In this document: positions 1 to 8,095 of the stretch, piece by piece
Position numbering within the stretch: position 1 is the stretch's first letter
Layout: each line of letters starts with the position of its first letter
Source: Clostridium sp.
GTDB taxonomy: Bacteria; Bacillota; Dethiobacteria; Dethiobacterales; Dethiobacteraceae
Direction: 5' to 3'
DNA length: 64,000 nucleotides
Assembly (NCBI GenBank): GCA_018335695.1
Contig: JAGXRV010000089.1
Coordinates: 39,717 to 103,716, forward strand
Position numbers and translations under genes: made by a program
Notes under the pieces: generated by a model
Told to the model about the DNA's origin: nothing
The model's input: only the letters and a program-made list of their open reading frames with translations
Databases searched by the model: none

Positions 1-752
1 CTCCACACCTGAGCAGATGTCTCAGGGTCACGGGCAAAAATAGCGACGCCGGCTGGTGTGCGCACCGGAGCGTAAACATTGTTTTGCGGTGGAGGCCAAG
101 CGTTTCTCAAGCCGTGAGTATCAACAAAAGTAAACTCGACCTGGTTTTTAAACAAAATCTTATCTAAACCAGGGAAATAGCCGCATTCAGGCAACCAGAT
201 TCCACGAGGCCGATAGCCAAAACAGGCAGTAAAAGCATCGAGACCCACCTCAATCTGTGCGCTTACAGCTTCATTTGTTTGCATCAACGGTAAATAGCCG
301 TGGGTCGCACAGGTAGTGATTAATTCAAGATTTCCATTCTCTGCCAAAGTTGCGAAGCCGGCAGTAATATTGCCATGGTAATGCTCAAGGTAAGTTTGCT
401 GCAGAGTGTAGAGGCGATCTCTATAGTAGCATGCCAGACGTTGAAATGCCTCCTGTCCTTTGGTACGTCTAACTTCGCTCTCCGCCAATCTAAGCAGGCG
501 CTGCAAATAATCCTCGTATCTTCTCGCCAATACAGGATGATTCAGCATCGAAAGCAGCGTGGGTGAAAGAGAAAGTGTGAGAGCATAATCAACATTTTGT
601 TTTCTCAAACGTTCCAAAACTACCAGCAAAGGCAGATAGGACTCTGTCATTGCTTCAAAAAACCAGCGTTCTTCCAAATGGTGCTCTTCTTTGGCAGAGT
701 AAACAAAGGGCAAATGTGCATGCAAGACAAGATTAAAATGACCTTTTGCCAC
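1..752 (-). CDS. GH57-family 1,4-alpha-glucan branching enzyme, N-terminal part (cut by window edge)
   Basis: The minus strand is open from a GTG at 750-752 to the window edge, giving 250 residues of an N-terminal half. It starts AKGHFNLVLHAHLPFV, whose HAHLPFV is the first conserved motif of GH57 (DUF1957) enzymes. ATHGYLPL lies near residue 149, and GIWLPECGY near 184-192 carries the expected catalytic glutamate, Glu189. GH57 branching enzymes cut alpha-1,4 glucan and re-attach chains in alpha-1,6 linkage during glycogen synthesis. The start follows a GAGAGGTGAG ribosome binding site and lies one base after the stop of the DUF4912 gene, so the two are probably co-translated. Family assignment is firm; branching versus another glucan activity is inferred. 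Confidence 0.85.
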   Translation of the reverse strand, partial: MAKGHFNLVLHAHLPFVYSAKEEHHLEERWFFEAMTESYLPLLVVLERLRKQNVDYALTLSLSPTLLSMLNHPVLARRYEDYLQRLLRLAESEVRRTKGQEAFQRLACYYRDRLYTLQQTYLEHYHGNITAGFATLAENGNLELITTCATHGYLPLMQTNEAVSAQIEVGLDAFTACFGYRPRGIWLPECGYFPGLDKILFKNQVEFTFVDTHGLRNAWPPPQNNVYAPVRTPAGVAIFARDPETSAQVW

Positions 753-753
753 T

Positions 754-1203
754 TCACTCACCTCTCCCAGATTGCAGATTTGTTGGAGAATAGGCAAAAG
801 GAAGAGAGGGAGGGATGGCAAGCGGAGAAGTAATTAAACCTTCTGCCCGCTCTTCAACCCTGCTGTCAGGAGGCAATAAAACTGAGACAGAACGTATCAG
901 CGTAAATAAACCACCATGACAAGCAGCTGCAAGTTCCGCAAAGTATGTACTATAAGGTTTCTGGCCAGTAAAATATAGCGAACCATTAGTTATCTGCTCT
1001 AAAATAATGCGGTTTTCCACTACTTCGGGACCGTTTTTTCCCTCCTTCAGCAGACGAAGCCAAACTCCGGCAATCTCTTCTTGAAGAGCAGATTTCACTA
1101 GAGCAAGAAATTCCTCTGTAATTTCCCAATAAACAAATAGGGAAGTTGGTGTCTGCACCATTAGATGCAAGCTGCTTTCGGCGCTTATCTCGCTCTTAGA
1201 CAT
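754..1203 (-). CDS. DUF4912 domain protein
   Basis: A 149-residue protein starting MSKSEISAESS. I chose the ATG at 1201-1203 because AAAGGGG lies upstream at proper distance; the frame stays open to 1323, but that extension (LKIYRTLNLKLMKI) looks like translated leader. LHLMVQTPTSLFVYWEIT is the typical start of DUF4912, a beta-rich domain of unknown function often found beside GH57 glucan enzymes in Firmicutes. Its stop nearly touches the GH57 start, forming a two-gene operon divergent from leuA. A role in glycogen or another alpha-glucan is inferred only from that pairing. No signal peptide or membrane segment is visible. Confidence 0.75.
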   Translation of the reverse strand: MSKSEISAESSLHLMVQTPTSLFVYWEITEEFLALVKSALQEEIAGVWLRLLKEGKNGPEVVENRIILEQITNGSLYFTGQKPYSTYFAELAAACHGGLFTLIRSVSVLLPPDSRVEERAEGLITSPLAIPPSLPFAYSPTNLQSGRGE

Positions 1204-1348
1204 GGTCAAGACCCCTTTGCCTGAAATTTTCATTAATTTTAAGTTTAAAGTTCGATAAATTTTCAGTAATTTCCTTCCCTTCGCAGTTAAATTGGCTAAT
1301 TGCAATCCTTTATTAATATTCACCGACTAAACAATCATGAAAAAATAT

Positions 1349-1376
1349 TTGACTTTTCCATTATTTTTGTTATGAT
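1349..1376 (+). promoter_or_regulatory. Putative sigma-A promoter for leuA
   Basis: TTGACT at 1349-1354 and TATGAT at 1371-1376 are 16 bases apart, about 50 bases before the leuA start. No T-box signature was seen in the short leader. Confidence 0.55.
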
Positions 1377-1426
1377 TAGCGGAAGCATTTTATTTTAGAA
1401 TTAATTCAAGCTTGGGAGGGTTAATC

Positions 1427-2974
1427 ATGAGCGAAAAAGTGATGATTTTTGACTCTACACTTCGTGACGGTGAGCAAACGCCTGGTGCCCGTCTTAATCT
1501 AGAGGAAAAACTAAAAATTGCCAAGCAGTTGGCAAAATTAAATGTGGATATAATTGAGTGTGGCTTTCCGGTTTCTTCCCCTGGCGAATTTATGGCGGTG
1601 CAAACTATTGCAAAACAAGTTAAAGGCCCAATAATTACCGCTCTGGCCAGGACTATTCAAGCGGATATTGATGCTGTCTGGGAAGCTATTAAATATGCGG
1701 AACGACCTCGGATACACACCTTCCTCGCCTCATCTGAAATACATATGAGGCATAAGTTGCGTAAAGATCCTGAAGTTTTGCTGGAAATGGCGGTGGAAGC
1801 TGTTAAATACGCCAAAAAATTTACCTCAGATGTCCAATATTCACTTGAAGACGCTACACGCAGCGAATTTAATTATATGTGTCGTGTGATTGAAGCCGTT
1901 ATTAAAGCCGGCGCCACCGTAATCAATATTCCTGATACAGTGGGCTACGCTGTCCCCGAGCAATACGGTCAATTGATAAGCGAACTTATAAAGCACGTGC
2001 CAAATATTGATAAAGCCACTATCAGCGTCCACTGCCATGATGATTTAGGCTTAGCAGTAGCCAATTCACTGGTTGCCGTGCAAAACGGTGCGCGTCAGGT
2101 GGAATGCAATATTAACGGTATCGGCGAACGGGCGGGCAATGCCGCATTGGAAGAAATAGTAGTTGGACTGCTGGTACGTCAGGATTACTTTTCCCGGTTC
2201 CACACCGAAGTCAACCAGAAGGAAATATACAAAACAAGCAGATTAGTATCCAGCCTTACCGGCATTCCCGTACCGGTAAATAAAGCTGTAATAGGGATGA
2301 ATGCTTTTGCTCATTCCTCCGGTATTCACCAAGACGGTATTTTGAAAAATATGTCCACATATGAGATTATCAGCGCAGAACTTATTGGCGGAAAAGCGGC
2401 GCAGATGGTGCTTACAGCTCGCTCAGGTCGACATGCTGTGCGCCACGAATTACAGGAGATGGGTTTTAATCTTAGTGATAGCGAATTTGAAGAATTTTTC
2501 GCTGAATTTTTAGTTCTGGGCGACAAGAAAAAAGAAGTTTTCCGTGAGGACTTAGAAGCGCTCATGGCAGACCGTCTAGCCTATACCGCCCCTACCTATA
2601 CACTGGAATATCTGCAAACAGTCAGTGGTTCAAAAAGCATCCCCGCCGCTGTCGTCAAGTTAAAAAAAGGCGAGCAGGTATTTGTGGAAACAGATTGCGG
2701 TGCCGGTCCCATTGATGCGGCCTATAATGCCATTGATAAAATCACAGGCATCAGTCCTCGTTTGGAAACTTATAACCTGCGCGGCGTCACAGAAGGCCGT
2801 GATGCTTTGGGTGAAGTTTCAATTATGATAAAATACCAAGACAAGACGATTGTAGGTCGCGGTACTTCTACAGATGTGATTGAGGCTTCAATCAAAGCCT
2901 ATTTAAACGGAATTAATAAACTGCTTTCTTTGGCAAAATTAAACGGCACTAACAGTACTCCGGAAGAAAGGTAA
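1427..2974 (+). CDS. leuA: 2-isopropylmalate synthase
   Basis: A 515-residue protein that condenses acetyl-CoA with 2-oxoisovalerate, the first committed step of leucine synthesis. The TIM-barrel part shows LRDGEQTPGA near residue 13 (metal and substrate binding), IECGFPVSSPGEF, SVHCHDDLGLAVANS with the metal-binding His-x-His, and NGIGERAGN. The last ~130 residues form the LeuA dimer regulatory domain where leucine normally binds. The ATG at 1427 follows GGGAGGG; an in-frame TTG at 1412 lies within that ribosome binding site and is rejected. Length fits bacterial LeuA, and the GERAGN and GFPVSSPG motifs favour LeuA over citramalate or homocitrate synthase. No other leucine genes are nearby, so leuA stands alone, convergent with the LysM gene. 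Confidence 0.9.
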   Translation: MSEKVMIFDSTLRDGEQTPGARLNLEEKLKIAKQLAKLNVDIIECGFPVSSPGEFMAVQTIAKQVKGPIITALARTIQADIDAVWEAIKYAERPRIHTFLASSEIHMRHKLRKDPEVLLEMAVEAVKYAKKFTSDVQYSLEDATRSEFNYMCRVIEAVIKAGATVINIPDTVGYAVPEQYGQLISELIKHVPNIDKATISVHCHDDLGLAVANSLVAVQNGARQVECNINGIGERAGNAALEEIVVGLLVRQDYFSRFHTEVNQKEIYKTSRLVSSLTGIPVPVNKAVIGMNAFAHSSGIHQDGILKNMSTYEIISAELIGGKAAQMVLTARSGRHAVRHELQEMGFNLSDSEFEEFFAEFLVLGDKKKEVFREDLEALMADRLAYTAPTYTLEYLQTVSGSKSIPAAVVKLKKGEQVFVETDCGAGPIDAAYNAIDKITGISPRLETYNLRGVTEGRDALGEVSIMIKYQDKTIVGRGTSTDVIEASIKAYLNGINKLLSLAKLNGTNSTPEER

Positions 2975-3005
2975 GGATAATATTTTTTTTGCCACTTCTA
3001 AATCT

Positions 3006-3335
3006 TTAAGGCAGAACTATTTCCTGCCCCGGATAAATGAGCACGCTGGTTAGCCTATTTTTTTCTAAAACTTCATCCAAGTAATCCCGAACATCCATGC
3101 CGCAGGGGGCATGGATGTTCGCTAACGTCCACAGTGTATCGCCGCTGTCAACAACCACCTTTACAGGCTGGCTTACTTCGCTTTCAGCTGGACTGCCTGA
3201 CAGAACGATCCCACCCGCTATCAACAACCAGGATGCAAATGCCAGTGAGAAGCGCCATATTTTTCGGATATGTTTCTTCTTCTTCTTGCGACGAGAATTA
3301 AAAGCTGCGTAAGTTTTAATAGCAGTCACCCCCAA
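3006..3335 (-). CDS. LysM-domain membrane-anchored protein, YneA-like SOS cell-division suppressor
   Basis: About 109 residues: a very basic N-terminus (RRKKKKKHIRK), one membrane segment (about residues 28-47), then a LysM domain from about 57 to the end (VKVVVDSGDTLWTLANIH to YPGQEIVLP). This matches YneA, which blocks division during the SOS response, anchored in the membrane with LysM facing the wall. Two LexA boxes sit in its promoter, which strongly supports the role although lexA is 14 kb away. Start choice is open: a TTG at 3333-3335 has no proper ribosome site; GTG at 3327-3329 touches the GGGGGTG site; an in-frame ATT at 3318-3320 has the best spacing. Unrelated LysM proteins exist, so the name is a good inference rather than proof. 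Confidence 0.72.
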   Translation of the reverse strand: MGVTAIKTYAAFNSRRKKKKKHIRKIWRFSLAFASWLLIAGGIVLSGSPAESEVSQPVKVVVDSGDTLWTLANIHAPCGMDVRDYLDEVLEKNRLTSVLIYPGQEIVLP

Positions 3336-3346
3336 ACATATGTTTG
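3333..3346 (-). promoter_or_regulatory. LexA (SOS) box 1 of the LysM gene
   Basis: CAAACATATGTTTG, a perfect 14-base palindrome close to the Firmicute consensus CGAAC-N4-GTTCG. It covers the expected transcription start. Confidence 0.75.
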
Positions 3347-3351
3347 CTTAT

Positions 3352-3380
3352 AATCTAACACAAACATATGTACGTGTCAA
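3352..3380 (-). promoter_or_regulatory. Promoter of the LysM gene
   Basis: Read on the minus strand, TTGACA (3375-3380), a 17-base spacer holding LexA box 2, then TAGATT (3352-3357). Bound LexA would block polymerase at both boxes. Confidence 0.65.
3361..3374 (-). promoter_or_regulatory. LexA (SOS) box 2 of the LysM gene
   Basis: CAAACATATGTACG, 28 bases centre to centre from box 1 and lying inside the promoter spacer. Confidence 0.65.
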
Positions 3381-3443
3381 GAAGAAAGTCAATCGGCCGG
3401 TTTGAAAAGTCTTAAAGTCAATTTTGCATGAGAATCTGCTGTT

Positions 3444-4214
3444 TTAACTGTCTACGGGGTAAGCAAAACAATAAAATTTGTGGAAAGGACGACTGTCTGA
3501 CGGAATAATTTTAACAAATTCACGTTCAATGAAAGGTGCAGGGTCAAAGCCAAAATGAGCGCAATATTCTTCCGTCAGACGTCTGACGCGCTCCTCATCT
3601 TCTCTGCTTGGCGAAAGCAGCCTGGCTCCGATTCCGGGGAGATAAGCAGGGACATCATAGTTGAAAATATAGATCTCTCCCCCATGTATGCCTGTTGCCA
3701 GTGTTTTCTCGGCCTGTCCGCAAACACTGGCTTGTTCATTTTGCCGGTTTAAGACAATCAGTGTCCCTCCTGCCATATACTCGCCCAGAAAGTCACCCGC
3801 CGTACCGCCGATTACTACTGTCGGTTTCATTTCCCTGTACTCCTTCATATGGATACCGACACGGTACCCCACGTTATCCCGGATAAAAAGCCTGCCGCCA
3901 CGCATTCCATAAGCCAATGCGTCTCCGCCCATACCATGCACAACAACAGTGCCGCTGTCCATCGTATTGGCAATCGCATTCTGTCCGTGCCCATGCACAA
4001 TTACCTGCGGTCCGCCTAAACAGAAGGCTAAATCCTCTCCGGGAACGCCTTCCACTTCCAAGAGCAAGTCACCCTCTGTAAGTCCGGCAGCAATATAGCG
4101 CTGACCACGTACTCCTTTAAGAATAATATGCCGCTCACCCTGTGACAGCAGCACGCGAACCATTTCATTCAACTTCCTGTAATCTATCCCCTTAGACTCG
4201 ATAATTGCTGTCAT
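3444..4214 (-). CDS. Glutamate synthase GXGXG-domain subunit (archaeal-type, third gene)
   Basis: A 256-residue protein corresponding to the C-terminal beta-helix (GXGXG) domain of large-subunit glutamate synthase, with repeated glycine turns such as GGPQVIVHGHGQN, GTVVVHGMGGDALAYGMRGG and GGTAGDFLGEYMAGG. In fused GltB this domain is structural and helps hold the synthase and amidotransferase parts together. Here it is a separate gene ending a gltB1-gltB2-gltB3 operon, the arrangement known as archaeal-type GOGAT and found in many anaerobic Firmicutes. It begins eight bases after the gltB2 stop. The symbol is left blank because naming of split subunits varies. A formylmethanofuran dehydrogenase subunit C homologue is the main alternative, made unlikely by the neighbours. 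Confidence 0.85.
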   Translation of the reverse strand: MTAIIESKGIDYRKLNEMVRVLLSQGERHIILKGVRGQRYIAAGLTEGDLLLEVEGVPGEDLAFCLGGPQVIVHGHGQNAIANTMDSGTVVVHGMGGDALAYGMRGGRLFIRDNVGYRVGIHMKEYREMKPTVVIGGTAGDFLGEYMAGGTLIVLNRQNEQASVCGQAEKTLATGIHGGEIYIFNYDVPAYLPGIGARLLSPSREDEERVRRLTEEYCAHFGFDPAPFIEREFVKIIPSDSRPFHKFYCFAYPVDS

Positions 4215-4222
4215 CTTGCCAC

Positions 4223-5731
4223 CTACTCTCCGGCATGTTTGATTCCTAAAATTTCCAGCTCTTTAGCCGATAATCCTACCCCGCGCAAAAGCAAGCGGTT
4301 TCCGCGGAATGAGCCGATATCGTAAATTCCGTTTAAGCCCATAACTTCTTTCATTTCATGGTGCCACGCCTCAATCAAATTACTTAAGCGCTCAACCGCC
4401 CACTCTACCTCCAGGCGTTTGCTGATAACAGGGTCATTCGTGGTTAATCCCCAAGCACATTTTCCGCTCTGACAACGTTGGCAGCCATAACAACCACAAC
4501 TAACCAAAAAAGCAGTACCGATAGCCACGGCATCTGCACCAAGAGCGATTGCCTTCATAACATCCGCACTATTGGAGAAGCCGCCAGCTACCACCAAGGA
4601 GGCTTTATGCCTTATCCCTTCATCACGCAGGCGCTGGTCTACCGCAGCCAGTGCCAGCTCCGTCGGTATGCCTACATTGTCGCGGACGATTACTGGTGTA
4701 GCCCCTGTACCGGCACGGTAACCATCCAGGTAGACCATGTCGGCTCCCGCATGCACTACCCCCGTTGCAATAGAAGCCACGTTATGAACAGCAGCAATTT
4801 TAACGCAAACCGGCTTATAGCCGCTTGCTTCCTTAACGGCATTAATGAGGAGGCGTAAGTCCTCTATGGAATAAATATCATGTTGGGGAGCAGGGGAAAT
4901 GGCATCACTTCCTATTGGGATCATCCGAGTCCTGGAGACGCCGTCAAGCACTTTTTCTCCGGGAAGATGTCCACCGATTCCCGGCTTGGCGCCTTGTCCG
5001 ATTTTGATCTGATAAGCACGTGCTTTTGTGAGATAATCGGGGTCAACACCAAATCGACCGGAAGCTATCTGCAAAACAGCACAATCGCTATAATCGTTAA
5101 GCTCTTCGTGTAGACCGCCCTCACCGGAGTACCAAAGAATCCCTTTTTTTCTGGCTGTTATAGCAAAGGCTTTTTGAAGCCGTAAATTAATACTGCCATA
5201 CGACATGGGTGCAAAGACCAGCGGCAGACTCAACCTGAGTAACTGATCTGCTTTAAGACCGTCGGCTTTTTTCAGGCTCGCCGGTTTTCTCCCTAAATAA
5301 GTTATAGTTTCCATCGGTTCTCTTTGTGGGTCAATTGCTGGATTTGTAACCTGACAAGCGTTAAACAAAATCCGCTCCCAGTAAGTGGGGATAGTTGTGC
5401 CGGCGCCAAATCCTGTAAGCGGTACCGCTCCGGAGGCTGACTGGAGATGTACATGCATGACGGCAGCTTCGTTCCAAATAGCGTGAGGATGCAGCGTAAG
5501 CGGCCGCTTCTCAATATATATTGCGCCGCGTGGACAGAAAACAGCACAACGTTGGCAGGCACCGCATGTCTTGCCGGTTGCTTGTGGTATTTTTTTATCC
5601 TTGCGCGAATCAAGACGAATTTCGTTAAAAGTACACTGGCTGGCACAGTCGCCGCAGCCGATGCATAAAGCTCTGTCAAATACCGGCCTATATAAAGAGC
5701 GTAGACCTGGCTGCTCCGGACGAATTTTCAT
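4223..5731 (-). CDS. Glutamate synthase FMN-binding synthase subunit with N-terminal ferredoxin domain
   Basis: A 502-residue protein. Residues ~20-75 hold two 4Fe-4S motifs (CIGCGDCASQC and CGACQRCAVFC). The rest is the FMN-binding TIM barrel of glutamate synthase, with FAPMSYGSINL, SGEGGLHEELNDYSDC, GGHLPGEKV, VYLDGYRAGTGATP and GADAVAIGTAFLVS. CGCYGCQRCQSGKC near residue 414 would hold the 3Fe-4S cluster. It joins ammonia, delivered from the amidotransferase subunit, to 2-oxoglutarate. Its ATG overlaps the gltB1 stop (ATGA), so translation is coupled. No NADPH-binding small subunit (gltD) is adjacent; with its own ferredoxin domain the enzyme may take electrons from ferredoxin or another partner. 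That electron source is an inference. Confidence 0.88.
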   Translation of the reverse strand: MKIRPEQPGLRSLYRPVFDRALCIGCGDCASQCTFNEIRLDSRKDKKIPQATGKTCGACQRCAVFCPRGAIYIEKRPLTLHPHAIWNEAAVMHVHLQSASGAVPLTGFGAGTTIPTYWERILFNACQVTNPAIDPQREPMETITYLGRKPASLKKADGLKADQLLRLSLPLVFAPMSYGSINLRLQKAFAITARKKGILWYSGEGGLHEELNDYSDCAVLQIASGRFGVDPDYLTKARAYQIKIGQGAKPGIGGHLPGEKVLDGVSRTRMIPIGSDAISPAPQHDIYSIEDLRLLINAVKEASGYKPVCVKIAAVHNVASIATGVVHAGADMVYLDGYRAGTGATPVIVRDNVGIPTELALAAVDQRLRDEGIRHKASLVVAGGFSNSADVMKAIALGADAVAIGTAFLVSCGCYGCQRCQSGKCAWGLTTNDPVISKRLEVEWAVERLSNLIEAWHHEMKEVMGLNGIYDIGSFRGNRLLLRGVGLSAKELEILGIKHAGE

Positions 5732-6813
5732 GCCACCTCACCCTCCCTCGGCTCTAAATTGTCCCGATAAAGCGCTACCACAGGTTCGCCGGCACGAGGT
5801 GTAACGACCTGTCGTAAATCTTCTTGCATTTCGTACAAAGCCGACACCTCGCTGGCAAAATAAGTATAATTGTCCTGGATGGCAACCGTCATTGGACGCA
5901 GCTTAGTGTTGTCCGTTAGGCTGAACATGCCGCCGGAAAAGGCTGCCAGCACGGCGAACGGCCCGTTTAACATGGCCTGCTCATAAATGATTTTTAATAA
6001 TTGCTGAGACTCTTTTTCTTCCCTGTCAGCCATTCGTTCTACAGTAGCCCAGTAGGGAGGAGCCAAAACGGAGGCAGCCTCCCGGATGCTAAGACCATGA
6101 CGCCGAATGAGCAGGTCAAAAAGGTACGCTATCACTTCGCTGTCGGTTTGCAAATGGCAGTAATAGCCCTGCGATTCAAGATAACGACGGTTAATCCCGT
6201 ATGACGATATCTCGCCATTATGGATGATAGACCAATCCAGCGCGTTAAAAGGATGAGCACCGCCCCACCAGCCCGGTGTATTTGTAGGGAAGCGGTTGTG
6301 TGCAAGCCAAGAATGTCCCTGATAATTGTCTAACATAAAAAAATCATAGATGTCTGTAGGAGTTCCGACACCTTTAAATACTCCCATGTCCTTCCCGCTG
6401 GAAAATGCGTAGGCGCCGTGTACTTCTTTATTCATCTGCATCATCTTCTTCAATACATACTCATCTTCGCTCTCTTGTTTGCCGTAACAAAGAAGTGATG
6501 AATGAGCCGGTTTTACAAAAAACCGCTGGAAATATGGATGATCAATAATCACTTTATCCCAAACAGGTATTGGCTCCTGCTTTTGCACTGCAAACCAACG
6601 TCTGATAAACAAAGCTGCCTGATTAACCGCATCCTCTGAAGAAGCCATAATATGGATGGCATAAAGATCTTCATAGCCCGGATAAATACCATAAACCCCG
6701 TATCCCGCCCCTAAGCCGTTGCCACGTTCATTCTGCAAGACGATAGCTCTTTTTATTCGGCTACCGTTCTCCCTAATCTTGTCAAGATTAATTAAACCAG
6801 CAACACCACACAT
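5728..6813 (-). CDS. Glutamate synthase class II glutamine amidotransferase subunit
   Basis: A 361-residue protein starting MCGVAGLINL; Cys2 becomes the N-terminal nucleophile of class II (Ntn-type) amidotransferases once Met1 is removed. NRFPTNTPGWWGGAHPF and HNGEISSYG are conserved glutamine-binding segments. It hydrolyses glutamine and passes ammonia to the synthase subunit encoded next. An AAAGGAG site precedes the ATG. About 100 bases separate it from dapL upstream on the same strand, so dapF-dapL-glt may be one transcript. The sequence resembles the GltB1 family of split GOGAT more than GlmS or PurF, since sugar-isomerase and PRPP-binding domains are absent. Confidence 0.87.
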   Translation of the reverse strand: MCGVAGLINLDKIRENGSRIKRAIVLQNERGNGLGAGYGVYGIYPGYEDLYAIHIMASSEDAVNQAALFIRRWFAVQKQEPIPVWDKVIIDHPYFQRFFVKPAHSSLLCYGKQESEDEYVLKKMMQMNKEVHGAYAFSSGKDMGVFKGVGTPTDIYDFFMLDNYQGHSWLAHNRFPTNTPGWWGGAHPFNALDWSIIHNGEISSYGINRRYLESQGYYCHLQTDSEVIAYLFDLLIRRHGLSIREAASVLAPPYWATVERMADREEKESQQLLKIIYEQAMLNGPFAVLAAFSGGMFSLTDNTKLRPMTVAIQDNYTYFASEVSALYEMQEDLRQVVTPRAGEPVVALYRDNLEPREGEVA

Positions 6814-6913
6814 ATTTACAGCTCCTTTGCCCTTTAGCTTCTTTGGCTTAAGACCAAACTTCCATTATTTTAAAAAAATTAACGATATACAACTTGACAT
6901 CCTGAAAGTGCCT

Positions 6914-8095
6914 TTAACGACACGAAAGCGCCTTTCTAATCCGTGCCATTGCTTCGCTGATTCTGGCAGTCTCCACCGTCAGAGCCAGGCGAAAATAACC
7001 TTCGCCATACTCTCCGAAGCCTCTTCCCGGAGTAAGCACCACGCCGGTCTTCTCAAGAACATAACTGACAAATTCCACGGAAGTGGCAAAACCGGCAGGA
7101 AGCGGTGCCCAAATGTAAAAGGTGCCCAGCGGAGCCCGCACGTCAAACCCCATCTCAAGCAAAGCTGAAACAGCCGTATCACGCCTTTCCCGATAAAGGC
7201 GGCACATCTCTTTCCTAAAGAGCTCGGCTGACGGGCTGTTAAACGCTTCCGCACCGGTATGCTGGATAGCCTTAAATGTTCCGGAATCAATGTTGGTTTT
7301 GTAACGGTTCAATACCTCCACCACCGCGCTGCAGCCAACCGCGTAACCGATCCGCCAGCCCGTCATATTGAAAGTTTTCGAAAGCGAACCAAATTCAATG
7401 CCTATTTCTTTAGCTCCCGGTACCTCAAGAAAAGATGGCGGCAAATAGTCATCATAGTAGATTTCACTGTAGGACAAGTCATGGCAGACTATAATCTGCC
7501 GTTTCTTTGCAAACTCTACCACTTCGGCAAAAAACTCCGGTTTCGCAACCGACCCGGTAGGATTATTGGGATAGTTCAAAAACATCAGTTTAGCACGGTC
7601 AGCAACGACCGAATCAACGGCAGATAGATCCGGCAGGAAATCATTTTTTTTCAGTAAAGGCATTCGGTATGTTTCTCCACCGGCAAACATCGTGCCAATG
7701 CCGTATACAGGATAACCGGGATCCGGTATTAGATTAATATCACCTGGATTTACAAAACAGGCGGAAATATGAGCGATGCCCTCCTTGGAGCCCAGTAATA
7801 CACAAACCTCCCTCTGCGGGTCAAGCGTTACATTGTGACGGCGCAAATAATAATCGGCAACCGCTTGTTTGAACTCAAAAAGTCCCTCGTCAGGAGGGTA
7901 ATTATGATTGCTCGGCTGTTGCACTTCGCTCGTCATGCGCCGCACAATATATTCGGGTGTAGGCATATCCGGGTCACCGATGCCTAGTCTGATAACATCT
8001 ACTCCTCTTTCCTTTGCTTCTCTGACTTTTCTATCAATCTCCGCAAACAAATAACGAGGCAATTTACTGATTCGTTCAGCAGGTTGTATAAGCAA
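6914..8095 (-). CDS. dapL: LL-diaminopimelate aminotransferase
   Basis: A 393-residue fold-type I PLP enzyme. The PLP lysine is in GSLSKTFNMTGWRIGYA; IRLGIGDPDMPTPEYIV, HNYPPDEGLFEFKQAVADYY and FLNYPNNPTGSVA are typical of DapL. DapL converts tetrahydrodipicolinate to LL-diaminopimelate in one step with glutamate, by-passing the acylated branch of lysine synthesis. The start is a TTG overlapping the dapF end by 20 bases, with AGGGAGGAG about ten bases upstream. Overlap with dapF, which acts on its product, strongly supports DapL over a generic aspartate aminotransferase. The glutamate donor would come from the glutamate synthase genes just downstream. Confidence 0.9.
   Translation of the reverse strand: MLIQPAERISKLPRYLFAEIDRKVREAKERGVDVIRLGIGDPDMPTPEYIVRRMTSEVQQPSNHNYPPDEGLFEFKQAVADYYLRRHNVTLDPQREVCVLLGSKEGIAHISACFVNPGDINLIPDPGYPVYGIGTMFAGGETYRMPLLKKNDFLPDLSAVDSVVADRAKLMFLNYPNNPTGSVAKPEFFAEVVEFAKKRQIIVCHDLSYSEIYYDDYLPPSFLEVPGAKEIGIEFGSLSKTFNMTGWRIGYAVGCSAVVEVLNRYKTNIDSGTFKAIQHTGAEAFNSPSAELFRKEMCRLYRERRDTAVSALLEMGFDVRAPLGTFYIWAPLPAGFATSVEFVSYVLEKTGVVLTPGRGFGEYGEGYFRLALTVETARISEAMARIRKALSCR

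Noticed and set aside
1204..1426. T-box or leucine leader before leuA
   Set aside because: No specifier-loop or T-box consensus and no leucine-codon leader frame; the putative promoter is only ~50 bases from the start.
4478..4858. 126-codon plus-strand frame
   Set aside because: Antisense to the FMN subunit of glutamate synthase, which is well supported.
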